From contig JAHCHX010000001.1 in assembly GCA_026129545.1 (NCBI GenBank), positions 1,301,501 to 1,365,500 of the forward strand: a stretch of 64,000 bases of DNA, read 5' to 3'. The position numbers and the translations under genes are program-made. The notes under the pieces are model-generated. The model was not told the origin of the DNA. It searched no databases and saw nothing but the letters and a program-made list of their open reading frames with translations. Origin of the DNA: Saprospiraceae bacterium (GTDB lineage Bacteria > Bacteroidota > Bacteroidia > Chitinophagales > Saprospiraceae). Positions 52,380-60,408 of this stretch are shown piece by piece; position 1 is the first letter of the stretch, and each line of letters begins with the position of its first letter.

Positions 52380-52745
52380 TAACAACCGATGCCGCCAACC
52401 GCATGCTCGCCGCCGACCACTACACCAACAGCAGCGGTTCGTGGACATTCACGAACAATTACACCGAATCGGGGATTACTTATGACCTCAACGGCAACAT
52501 CAAATCTTACACCCGGCGCGGCCTGACCTCCGGCACTTCCACTTTCGGCAACATAGACCAGTTGGCCTACCACTTCGACGATGTGGCGCGTCCTGACAGA
52601 TTGACAAGAGTAGTAGATGCCGCCAGTTCGACCAAGGGTTTCAAGTACAACACTTCGGCCACTTCGCCCCATTACTCCTACGACCTCAACGGCAACTTGA
52701 CGCTCGACAAGCACAAAGACCTCTCCTTCAGTTACAACCACCTCA
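52380..52745 (+). pseudogene. Remnant B: Rhs YD-repeat segment without tip
   Basis: This is about 120 residues of Rhs wall repeats (TTDAANRMLAADHYTNSSGSWTFTNNYTESGITYDLNGNIKSYTRRG...LDKHKDLSFSYNHLNLPN). It aligns with the segment of cassette C ending at the same YNHLNLPN, then breaks off into the junction element at 52746. There is no start signal, signal peptide, core end or toxin part. It is probably the stump left when a tip was exchanged or a cassette inserted. Confidence 0.75.
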
Positions 52746-52809
52746 ACCTGCCCAACTACATCTTTCCGCCTCGCTTGGTCTTCCGCCTTGCTTGGTCTCC
52801 CCTGCCGCC

Positions 52810-52834
52810 GCGCTTGTGTCTTTTGACCAAGCGC
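52810..52834. repeat. Cassette junction hairpin J1
   Basis: GCGCTTG (52810-52816) and CAAGCGC (52828-52834) pair around TGTCTTTTGAC. The longer element starts near CCGCCTCGCTTGGTCTTCC at 52752. The same loop and flanks (ACTCGCGTG) recur at J2, J3 and J4 with covarying arms. Confidence 0.75.
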
Positions 52835-52916
52835 ACTCGCGTGTGGCGCTCCAAAAAACACCCGACACACCAGCCACCCACGCTTCACCCGCCACAAAAT
52901 CAACTCCAACAACTGG

Positions 52917-54755
52917 GTGGTCACCTCCGCCCCGGTTTATGACGAACTCAACCGCCTCGCCGATAAACGCCTCCACGCCTCCAACTACGACGGCACCTCG
53001 GCGGTGACCCTTGCCTCCAACTTCAACTACCTGCAATCCCTCGACTACACCTATAATATAAGGGGATGGCTTACGGGCATCAACGACATCGCCACTTGCA
53101 GCGCCCAAAGCGGCGACAACCTCGTGGATATGTTCCGTATGCAACTCACCTACGAGACCAACGCCAACGGCGGCACGGAGCAGTACAACGGCAACATCGC
53201 CACCATGCAATGGAACACCCATATCAATGGCACATGTGGTACGCGCCAACTCTACCGCTTCTCTTACGATGGCGCCAACCGCCTCACCGCCGCTGCTCAC
53301 CGCACCTGGAGCGGCAGCGCCTGGACCGACCCCGCCCGCTACAACGAATCGGGTATCACCTACGACCTCAACGGCAACATCAAATCCTACAACCGACAAG
53401 GGCTTGTCAGCGGCACCGCCACCTTCGGCACTATTGACAACCTGACCTACTACTTCGATGATGTCGCTCGTCCCGACAGGTTGACAAGAGTAGTAGACGC
53501 CGCCAGCGCAACCAAAGGCTTCAAATACAACGCCTCGGCCACCTCGCCGCACTACACTTACGACCTGAACGGCAACCTGACACTCGACAAACACAAAGAC
53601 CTCACCTTCAACTACAACCACCTCAACCTCCCCAACTCCATCAACAACTCCGCTGACTCCTACATCACCCTGACCTACACCGCCGACGGGGAAAAACTCA
53701 CCAAAATAAGTCCAGCCGAAACGCGCAACTATATCACCGGCATCGAGTATCTTGGCGCGAACCTGGACGCCATCTACCACGCCGAAGGGCGCTGCACGCC
53801 CAATGGCGCATCAGCCTTCCACTACGAGTACACCCTCAAAGACCATTTAGGCAACGCACGGGTGAACTTCCGCGCCAACGGGACGGCGGTGACTTTCCTC
53901 GAAGAAATGCACTACTATCCCTTCGGGATGCTGATGGAAGGCATCGGCACGGCAGCGGTGACGGTGAACAAGTACAAGTATAACGGCAAGGAATTGAACG
54001 ATGATTTGGGGTTGAATTTGTCCGATTACGGGGCGAGGTGGTACGATGCTGCGCTGGGACGGTGGTGGAGTGTGGATCCGTTGGGCGACCATCCGAAACA
54101 GGTTGGGATCTCTCCATATACCTTTACAGCCAATAACCCGATTAAGTATGTTGACCCAACGGGAATGATTTGGGAGAATCCTAAGCAAGCTGAAAGGCTG
54201 ACTAAGTCTGTAAATAAACGATTAGAAAAGATAGAGAAGAACAGTATAAAAATTCAGGCCAAGATAAATAAAGGTAGTTTGAGCGATAAAAAGTTGGCTA
54301 AACTTGAAGGTCAATTAGCAGAGAATAACCAAAAGACAGAACTTTTAAATCAATCACTTTCTGATATTGAAGCAATTAGTAAGGCATCAGAAACCTTTAA
54401 TCTGACAGGTCCGAGTAAGAGTGATGGCACCCATGGAGTTATTAAGAATGATAAAGGCGTTATACAAATTGAGGGAAGCAGTACAGGTCTGCACCTGCAC
54501 GAAATTAGACACGTCGGCCAGTCTATTGAGGCAGGAGGCCTTAAATTCAATAAAAATGGTCAACTGATAAATGCCGCTACTACGTTAGAGGAAGCGAGAA
54601 ACAACGAGGTTAATGCGTACCAAGTTCAATACTCTTATGACGGTTCATATCCAGCCGGTGCAAGTTCTCTAAGCGATATCAATCCCACATCTCTGATGAA
54701 GATCAAATCGGCTGATGGAACCGCAATTTATGAAAATCTAAAAGACAAGAAGTAA
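52917..54755 (+). CDS. Cassette C: Rhs-core protein with HExxH metallopeptidase-like tip
   Basis: The 612 residues begin at GTG in the middle of Rhs-like sequence; homologous reading (RHKINSNNWVVTSAPVYDELNRL) extends slightly upstream, so it is headless, with no signal peptide. YD repeats run to about residue 240, then the Rhs core (YTLKDHLGNARVNFRANGTAVTFLEEMHYYPFGMLMEGIG...NGKELNDDLGLNLSDYGARWYDAALGRWWSVDPLG) to about 420. The AT-rich C-terminal part is a helical linker (KSVNKRLEKIEKNSIKIQAKI) and a domain with HEIRH (54498-54512) and NNEVNAYQVQ. It is a likely zinc-peptidase toxin. The next gene overlaps its stop by 1 bp. Confidence 0.85.
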   Translation: MVTSAPVYDELNRLADKRLHASNYDGTSAVTLASNFNYLQSLDYTYNIRGWLTGINDIATCSAQSGDNLVDMFRMQLTYETNANGGTEQYNGNIATMQWNTHINGTCGTRQLYRFSYDGANRLTAAAHRTWSGSAWTDPARYNESGITYDLNGNIKSYNRQGLVSGTATFGTIDNLTYYFDDVARPDRLTRVVDAASATKGFKYNASATSPHYTYDLNGNLTLDKHKDLTFNYNHLNLPNSINNSADSYITLTYTADGEKLTKISPAETRNYITGIEYLGANLDAIYHAEGRCTPNGASAFHYEYTLKDHLGNARVNFRANGTAVTFLEEMHYYPFGMLMEGIGTAAVTVNKYKYNGKELNDDLGLNLSDYGARWYDAALGRWWSVDPLGDHPKQVGISPYTFTANNPIKYVDPTGMIWENPKQAERLTKSVNKRLEKIEKNSIKIQAKINKGSLSDKKLAKLEGQLAENNQKTELLNQSLSDIEAISKASETFNLTGPSKSDGTHGVIKNDKGVIQIEGSSTGLHLHEIRHVGQSIEAGGLKFNKNGQLINAATTLEEARNNEVNAYQVQYSYDGSYPAGASSLSDINPTSLMKIKSADGTAIYENLKDKK

Positions 54756-55474
54756 TGAGAAAGTCGTTTTTTTTGATATTGGCTGCTTGCCATCTGGCTT
54801 GCTGTATAACGCAAAGGAAAAGGGATATTGAATCTGTTTACCTTGCAGGCTCATATAAACTAAAGGAAGGAACTGAAAAGTTGGAACTCAATGCAGACGG
54901 CACTTATATTCTGTATAAACCAGATATTAAGTTCACTCCGGTTGTAGAGCAGTGTGAATATGCCTCAAAGGGTAGATGGTCGGTTGTCGCTGCCAACAAT
55001 ATAATAGAGATCACAAGCGAAGATCATTATACAAAGCAAATAGGGTTTGATTATCAATTGAGAAAGGAGAATAGATTTTCACAAGACAGCCTGTACATCC
55101 AAGTGGTTTTTCCAACAGATTTTCATCCTGTCAGTCTGACTTTTGGATTCAACTATAACAATGTCAAATCAGTAACAACAGAAAGCACCCATATATCTGT
55201 CCCTAAATCTAGGCATCTGTGGGATAGGAAAACGAATGTTAATAAAATCATCTTTAGTTTAAATGCTAATGTATCAGGAACCATACTATACAAAAGCAGA
55301 ATAATGTTTAAGATTCTTGATGAGTACATAGATACAGAAAAGTATAACTACCTCACTATTATGCTTCCAAATTTTGACAGATGTTTTTTTGAGTTTGAGC
55401 CCTACAATCAGGAGTTGATTTATGTTAAAGGTAGAAACAAATTGTTATGGCAGGGAGAAATTTGGGAAAAATAA
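54755..55474 (+). CDS. Cassette C: candidate immunity lipoprotein
   Basis: This 239-residue protein starts at TAATG overlapping the toxin stop. A lipoprotein-type signal (MRKSFFLILAACHLACC) is followed by a beta-rich body (VYLAGSYKLKEGTEKLELNADGTYILYKPDIKF...GRWSVVAANNIIEI) resembling small lipocalin-like folds of Bacteroidetes lipoproteins. Coupling to the toxin gene and periplasmic placement suggest immunity. The sequence is unrelated by eye to the cassette A and E partners. Confidence 0.65.
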   Translation: MRKSFFLILAACHLACCITQRKRDIESVYLAGSYKLKEGTEKLELNADGTYILYKPDIKFTPVVEQCEYASKGRWSVVAANNIIEITSEDHYTKQIGFDYQLRKENRFSQDSLYIQVVFPTDFHPVSLTFGFNYNNVKSVTTESTHISVPKSRHLWDRKTNVNKIIFSLNANVSGTILYKSRIMFKILDEYIDTEKYNYLTIMLPNFDRCFFEFEPYNQELIYVKGRNKLLWQGEIWEK

Positions 55475-55492
55475 AGACACCCTCGTTTTGCC

Positions 55493-55517
55493 GTGCTTGT
55501 GTCTTCTGACCAAGCAC
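55493..55517. repeat. Cassette junction hairpin J2
   Basis: GTGCTTG (55493-55499) and CAAGCAC (55511-55517) flank the loop TGTCTTCTGAC. ACTCGCGTGTAATGTCTCC follows and leads straight into TACAACCACCTCAACCTG at 55540, the Rhs YNHLNLP codons. Confidence 0.78.
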
Positions 55518-55539
55518 ACTCGCGTGTAATGTCTCCTGC

Positions 55540-56751
55540 TACAACCACCTCAACCTGCCCTCCATCTTCAACTCCGGCGGTGCAGACATCACCCTCACCT
55601 ACACCGCCGACGGTGAAAAACTCACCAAAATAAGCAGCGCCGGGACGCGCAACTATGTCGCTGGCATCGAGTATCTTGGCGCGAACTTGGACGCCATCTA
55701 CCACGCCGAGGGGCGCTGCACGCCTAACGGGGCCACAGCCTTCCACTACGAATACACCCTCAAAGACCATTTAGGCAACGCGCGGGTGAACTTCCGCGCC
55801 AACGGTGCGGCGGTGACCTTCCTCGAAGAAATGCACTACTACCCGTTTGGAATGCAAATGGAGGGCATGGGTACACAAAACCCTGCGAACAAGTATCTTT
55901 ACAACGGCAAGGAATTGAACGACGACTTGGGGCTGAACTGGTCGGATTACGGGGCGAGGTGGTATGATGCGGCGCTGGGGAGGTGGTGGAGTGTGGATCC
56001 GTTGGCGGTGAAGATGCCCAACTGGGCAGTATATAATTACGCCTTTAACAATCCCTTAAGATTTATTGACCCAAATGGAGCACAACCAGGCGATCCAGAA
56101 AAGTTAAAGCAGGCTGCTAAAAATGCGGTTTCGACTGTTACGACAAATGATCCTTCTGGATCTCTGCCAGCAAGATGTAATGTCGGTGTGAGTGCAGCTT
56201 TCAAAGAATTGACTGGTAGTGACGAATTAAGTAGTATGCGTGCTAATCAAATGATAGATTACATGAAAAGTTCTTCTAATTTTACAGAAGTGACGATAGA
56301 TCAAGTTCAAGAATTAGCTAATCAAGGTGAAATAGTGGTCGCGGGATATCAAAGTTCTTCTTATTTAAAAAATAAAAGTTTACTGGATGACCAACAAAAA
56401 CCTGATTCTGAGATTTCATCAGGCCATGTCGCATTAGCGGTACCTGGCGAGGCACTCAAATCAGGCGGAACTTGGAATGGACAGAAATCTAAGGATATGG
56501 AAGGTGGAATACCCAATCTTATGGATACAGGTAGAGATATGCGTGCGGAAAGTCAACCTGCCAACCAGTCTTTTGGCAAAGGCAAACAAGGGGATGTTAA
56601 ATTTTTTCATTATATTGGTGGTGGCACACCTGAACCGCCCGTAAACGATTCTAATCCTGTCTCTCTGCCTCAAGCAACTGTAACATCGACACGAACTTTT
56701 CCTAAAGGGACTAGCATAATCCGCTATTATGCAACGGATAAAAGAAATTAA
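55540..56751 (+). CDS. Cassette D: Rhs core with Cys/His amidase-like tip
   Basis: The frame runs from YNHLNLPSIFNSGGADITLTYTADGEKL through the core (YTLKDHLGNARVNFRANGAAVTFLEEMHYYPFGMQMEG...GARWYDAALGRWWSVDPLAV) to residue ~170; no good start codon exists at its 5' end, so it seems silent. The tip (SLPARCNVGVSAAFKELTGSDELSSMRANQMIDYM...ISSGHVALAVPGEALKSGG...GDVKFFHYIGGGTPEPP) has a Cys near its start and SGHVALAVPG later, the order seen in NlpC/P60- or Tae-type peptidoglycan amidases. An AT-rich tip on a GC-rich core suggests transfer. The toxin class is tentative. Confidence 0.75.
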   Translation, partial: YNHLNLPSIFNSGGADITLTYTADGEKLTKISSAGTRNYVAGIEYLGANLDAIYHAEGRCTPNGATAFHYEYTLKDHLGNARVNFRANGAAVTFLEEMHYYPFGMQMEGMGTQNPANKYLYNGKELNDDLGLNWSDYGARWYDAALGRWWSVDPLAVKMPNWAVYNYAFNNPLRFIDPNGAQPGDPEKLKQAAKNAVSTVTTNDPSGSLPARCNVGVSAAFKELTGSDELSSMRANQMIDYMKSSSNFTEVTIDQVQELANQGEIVVAGYQSSSYLKNKSLLDDQQKPDSEISSGHVALAVPGEALKSGGTWNGQKSKDMEGGIPNLMDTGRDMRAESQPANQSFGKGKQGDVKFFHYIGGGTPEPPVNDSNPVSLPQATVTSTRTFPKGTSIIRYYATDKRN

Positions 56752-56771
56752 TTTCACATAAAAAATAAACA

Positions 56772-57539
56772 ATGCATAGATTTTTTTTTCATCTCCTTTG
56801 TATTTCCGCTTTGATGGCATATCAAAATCCGTCTTCAAACTTAGAGTTTGTTGGCTATTATCAAGGGTATCCGGCCTTAAGTGATTACTCTAACGGAATC
56901 ATATATTTATATAAACGTGACTCATTATGCCCGTATCGCTCATATGAAAAAGGATTAAGTGTGCAAATAATTAGAGACAAATATTTTCTTTTTATAGAAG
57001 GCAATAAAAAAAATTACAGATATATCTTAGAGAATGATACTCATAGAGATACTTTTTCTATAAATGGTCTTTCAATTTATGCGTCTATCGACCAAAATGG
57101 ATGTATATATTATACCGATATTGATGAAGGCAGAAAGATAAAGAGTCTCAACAACTCGTTTGACGGGAATATTAATGGATACGTTACCTGGGTTGATCAA
57201 GAATATATCTACTATAAAGTAAGCAATGAAGAGTCTATTCATCCAGATGCGACAGATTTTCGCTACCACATTAAAACTAAGACAATTGAAAATCTATGTA
57301 CTAATACTTCTGAAGATGATTTTCTTTTATTAGAAGGTTTGGACATAATCTATACGATGAAGTTGGACAAAGGAAAATTTCGCCCAATTTTTTATGACAT
57401 TGAGAAAAAAAAACTTATTGAAATAGATGAGGCGATTTGTGCTAAAATCCACAACTCTTCGCTTGTTTTCTACAATCCTCTGAATCGAACTTTTTATGGA
57501 ATACTTAATGGTAAGATAGAGGCCCTTAAAAGGTTTTGA
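56772..57539 (+). CDS. Cassette D: candidate exported immunity protein
   Basis: This 255-residue protein has a probable signal peptide (MHRFFFHLLCISALMAYQ), no lipobox, and an AT-rich beta-rich body (EFVGYYQGYPALSDYSNGIIYLYKRD...GYVTWVDQEYIYYKVSNEES). The repeated strands resemble a propeller, but no family is recognised. It lies 20 bp after the tip gene. A periplasmic partner suits a tip that would cut peptidoglycan. Confidence 0.6.
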   Translation: MHRFFFHLLCISALMAYQNPSSNLEFVGYYQGYPALSDYSNGIIYLYKRDSLCPYRSYEKGLSVQIIRDKYFLFIEGNKKNYRYILENDTHRDTFSINGLSIYASIDQNGCIYYTDIDEGRKIKSLNNSFDGNINGYVTWVDQEYIYYKVSNEESIHPDATDFRYHIKTKTIENLCTNTSEDDFLLLEGLDIIYTMKLDKGKFRPIFYDIEKKKLIEIDEAICAKIHNSSLVFYNPLNRTFYGILNGKIEALKRF

Positions 57540-57614
57540 TATCTTTAGACTTGTTGCGCAGCAGATTATTGGTTGTCAATGTTTTTATCTTCACACTTGC
57601 GTGGGGGTGACCGG

Positions 57615-58325
57615 CAGGGCAGACGCATTAAAACTCCGGTCCATTTCGGCGGGCAGAGTACCTTTCCAGAAAAAATCTGGTCATGGCACAAGACAAGGCT
57701 GCCCACCCCAAGTTGATCGAGGTTTTCAAGAATTTGGACGACCCTCGCATTGAGCGGCACAAGAAATATCCGTTGATTGAAATTTTGTTTTTGGTCGTCA
57801 GCGCGGTGACAAGCGGGCTGACGACATGGGAAGAGATCGTTGATTTTGGCGAGGAGAAATTGGCGCGGCTGCGCAAGTACTTGGCCTATGAATCGGGCAT
57901 ACCATCGCACGACACGGTCAATCGGGTGATGTCCATCATCAATTATCGAACCTTCGAGCAGTGTTTTATCAACTGGGCGACGATGGACATTTCGCTTCCG
58001 AGCGGCGCGGTGATAAGCGTGGACGGCAAAAAAATACGGGGCAGCGCGACCAAGAAAGAACAGCAAACGGCGCACGCCGACGGCGGCAAATTGGCAAAAC
58101 ACATCGTTCACGCGTGGTGCAGCGAACTGCAGATCTGTCTGGGGCAGCGCCGCGTCAGCAGCAAATCGAATGAAATCACGGCCATCCGCTCTTTCGGACC
58201 TTCTGAAACTGCAAGGTTGTGTTGTGACAATAGACGCCATCGGCTGCCAGAAAAAAATAACGGAAAAAATCATCTGCGCGCGAGCCGACTATTTCATCGG
58301 GGTGAAAGACAATCAAGAAGCATTG
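57615..58325 (+). mobile_element. ISAs1-family (H-repeat type) element, 3' truncated
   Basis: The left end CAGGGCAGACGCATTAAAAC at 57615 matches the ISAs1 terminal pattern. The transposase frame starts 68 bp later. No right end exists; the sequence stops abruptly at the junction element (TTTTCCGCCTTGCTTGGTC from about 58336). Elements of this family are known as H-repeats in Escherichia coli rhs loci. Confidence 0.75.
57683..58325 (+). pseudogene. ISAs1 transposase, frameshifted and truncated
   Basis: The N-terminal DDE_Tnp_1-associated domain (HPKLIEVFKNLDDPRIERHKKYPLIEILFLVVSAVTSGLTTWEEI) and the start of the catalytic domain (ISVDGKKIRGSATKKEQQ) are clear. Near 58170-58185 the frame shifts by one: ITAIRSF continues in another frame as LLKLQGCVVTIDAIGCQKKITEKIICARADYFIGVKDNQEALA. 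The protein then ends in the junction DNA. It cannot be an active transposase. Confidence 0.85.
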
Positions 58326-58367
58326 GCGCTGGGCATTTTCCGCCTTGCTTGGTCTTCCCTTCTCGCC

Positions 58368-58392
58368 GTGCTTGTGTCTTCTGACCAAGCAC
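58368..58392. repeat. Cassette junction hairpin J3
   Basis: GTGCTTG (58368-58374) and CAAGCAC (58386-58392) with loop TGTCTTCTGAC. The element is longest here: an outer GCTTGGTC (58346-58353) can pair with GACCAAGC (58383-58390) as an alternative fold. TACAACCACC of the Rhs segment begins at 58415. Confidence 0.78.
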
Positions 58393-58654
58393 ACTCGCGT
58401 GTAATGTCTCCTGCTACAACCACCTCAACCTCCCCAACTCCATCAACAACTCTGCAGACTCCTACATCACCCTGACCTACACATCCGCCAAAGGCGGAGA
58501 AAAACTCACCAAAATAAGCCCCACCGAAACGCGCAACTATGTCGCCGGAATCGAGTATCTTGGTGCGAACTTGGATGCCATCTACCACGCCGAAGGGCGC
58601 TGCACACCCAACGGAGCGACGGCCTTCCACTACGAGTACACCCTCAAAGACCAT

Positions 58655-58678
58655 CCCGACTAAAGTACGGGACAGGCT
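58655..58678. repeat. 24 bp palindrome-containing insertion in the Rhs core (cassette E)
   Basis: CCCGACTAAAGTACGGG plus ACAGGCT interrupts the Rhs codons for KDH/LGNAR. The insert is a multiple of three but brings TAA (58661-58663), stopping the frame. The identical insertion is in cassette G at 63328-63351. It resembles a REP-like unit. Confidence 0.85.
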
Positions 58679-58693
58679 TTAGGCAACGCGCGG

Positions 58694-59695
58694 GTGAACT
58701 TCCGCGCCAACGGCACGGCGGTGACTTTCCTCGAAGAGATGCACTACTATCCCTTCGGGATGCTGATGGAGGGCATCGGCACAGTAGCAACCATAAACCC
58801 GAACAAATATCGTTTCAATGGCATCGAGCAAAACGAAGAGTTGGGATTGAATCTTGGGCTGGCTTTTTATCGGTCATATGATGCCACATTGGGCAGGTGG
58901 TGGCAGGTAGATCCTAAGCATACACCCGGGCAAAGTGTGTATAATATGGTTAATAATAATCCTTTGAGATATTCGGACTTTTTAGGAGATACCTTACGTG
59001 GTGTTAATGCTCAATCAGCCCAACGAACACTGGAGATAATACGAGGAACATTCAACAATGGACCTAAAAAATCAAGCATGGCCGATCTTTTTCAAATTTC
59101 TAGCGATGGACAAACGTTTTCAAGTATTGATTCAGGAGAATTTTTAGAGGCTTTAGAGGGGCTGAGTACGGAACAACAAGCATTGGCTATTGGATATTAT
59201 CTCACGATAAATGATACCGAGACAAATATTGTAGAAGTTGTGAATAGGGAAGAAAAAATAAGTGAATACGGTAAAGAGTCTTTGGGGACAGGATACACTA
59301 TGGGAGCTGATATTGATAAGGCCGATCGAGGTGGAAGAAGAACAAATGCAAATTCACATAAAGGACTTGGATTAGTTGGTGAAAGAGGAGAAAATAACGG
59401 GTCTTATGTCGCTATTGTCCAATACTCTAAGGGCAAAGTTGGTTCCTATTCAGACGGAGTTATAAGACCATCAAAACCTGGAGAACTTTTAGCGCACGAA
59501 CTTCTTGGGCATGGCTTGGGAATTCAAAACTTTTTAGGTGATGGCCAAAAAGAAGCCATTCAAGCAGGGAATCTGTTCTTGAAGGCACAAGGTTATTCTT
59601 ATTACCGCAAAGATCATGGTTTCAGCGATCATCCAAACCCTACAGGAATTCCTCAATATATAGACCCCAGTATTATTTTTCCATGGCGAAACTAA
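58694..59695 (+). CDS. Cassette E: Rhs core end with HELLGHG tip
   Basis: The 333 residues shown start at GTG after the TAA-bearing insertion; the preceding part of the same frame (58415-58663, YNHLNLPNSINNSADSYITL to YTLKDHPD-stop) is cut off. The core end reads NFRANGTAVTFLEEMHYYPFGMLMEGIG...LGRWWQVDPKHTPG. The tip contains LAHELLGHGLGIQNFLGDGQKEAIQ (59495 onward). The HE-to-H spacing is one residue longer than HExxH, so zinc-peptidase activity is uncertain, though HELLGH motifs occur in Rhs-type tips. A lipoprotein gene follows 12 bp later. Confidence 0.75.
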   Translation: MNFRANGTAVTFLEEMHYYPFGMLMEGIGTVATINPNKYRFNGIEQNEELGLNLGLAFYRSYDATLGRWWQVDPKHTPGQSVYNMVNNNPLRYSDFLGDTLRGVNAQSAQRTLEIIRGTFNNGPKKSSMADLFQISSDGQTFSSIDSGEFLEALEGLSTEQQALAIGYYLTINDTETNIVEVVNREEKISEYGKESLGTGYTMGADIDKADRGGRRTNANSHKGLGLVGERGENNGSYVAIVQYSKGKVGSYSDGVIRPSKPGELLAHELLGHGLGIQNFLGDGQKEAIQAGNLFLKAQGYSYYRKDHGFSDHPNPTGIPQYIDPSIIFPWRN

Positions 59696-59707
59696 ATTAA
59701 TAGAATT

Positions 59708-60328
59708 ATGAAAAACGAAATCGCTTGTCTAATTTTTTTCATCATATCGTTTCTCGCTTGCCAGGAAGAGAGTCCTAAAAAACACATTCCTATCGGATCG
59801 GGAAATCCTGCGAATCAATTAAATATAAGATCGTTAATGAGAGAATGTCTTTGCGACGATTCTTTAACTATTAATAATATTTTGCCACTAAAAACTACTA
59901 AAAAAGAATTAATGTCATTATTGGGGCAACCCACTCGGAAATGTGCAATGGAAGGCAATTGTTTATACGGGTTGGTTTGGGATAATTGGGAAGAAGAGAT
60001 AGATAGCTTATATTTTTATGAAAATACAGTGTTCAAGTGTTCGAAGGAGTACGCGTTTCTTCAAAGTATTGATTTTACCACTACTAAGATTCAACTGACT
60101 CACCCGAGGATTATTTTAGACATTGATACTAAACCGGGTGATATTCAGAAAGCATTCCCTGAATCAGGGAAATTGTCCCGAGGTGGAGGAAATGTATGGA
60201 ATGGCTTTATTCAACTGGCGACAACGAAACAAGATTCGCAGGAAAAGATATGGTTTTTAGTATTTCACGATGAAAAATTAAAACAGATGGTGTTATATGA
60301 TGTGCCTCAAATAAAGATAACTGAATAG
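59708..60328 (+). CDS. Cassette E: candidate immunity lipoprotein
   Basis: This 206-residue AT-rich gene encodes a lipoprotein signal (MKNEIACLIFFIISFLAC) and a small domain (LMRECLCDDSLTINNILPLKTTKKELMSLLGQPTRKCAMEGNCLYGLVWDNWEEEIDSLYF) with several cysteines. The pattern of strand plus 'GQPTRK' resembles SmpA/BamE-like small lipoproteins, but this is weak. It is the partner of the HELLGHG tip. Confidence 0.65.
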   Translation: MKNEIACLIFFIISFLACQEESPKKHIPIGSGNPANQLNIRSLMRECLCDDSLTINNILPLKTTKKELMSLLGQPTRKCAMEGNCLYGLVWDNWEEEIDSLYFYENTVFKCSKEYAFLQSIDFTTTKIQLTHPRIILDIDTKPGDIQKAFPESGKLSRGGGNVWNGFIQLATTKQDSQEKIWFLVFHDEKLKQMVLYDVPQIKITE

Positions 60329-60361
60329 TTTCCTCCGTGAGCTTGGCCCTCTTTTTCCGCC

Positions 60362-60386
60362 GCGCTTGTGTCTCTTGACCAAGCGC
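60362..60386. repeat. Cassette junction hairpin J4
   Basis: GCGCTTG (60362-60368) and CAAGCGC (60380-60386) with loop TGTCTCTTGAC. GAGCTTGGCCCTC upstream and ACTCGCGCGC downstream are variants of the J3 flanks. The Rhs codons resume at CTCAACCTCCCC (60409). Confidence 0.75.
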
Positions 60387-60408
60387 ACTCGCGCGCAAAG
60401 CCTCACGA

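Noticed and set aside
52810..60386. True integron with attC sites
   Set aside because: The hairpins are short, no integrase gene is in the window, and cassettes share long coding homology, which integron cassettes do not. Kept only as an analogy.
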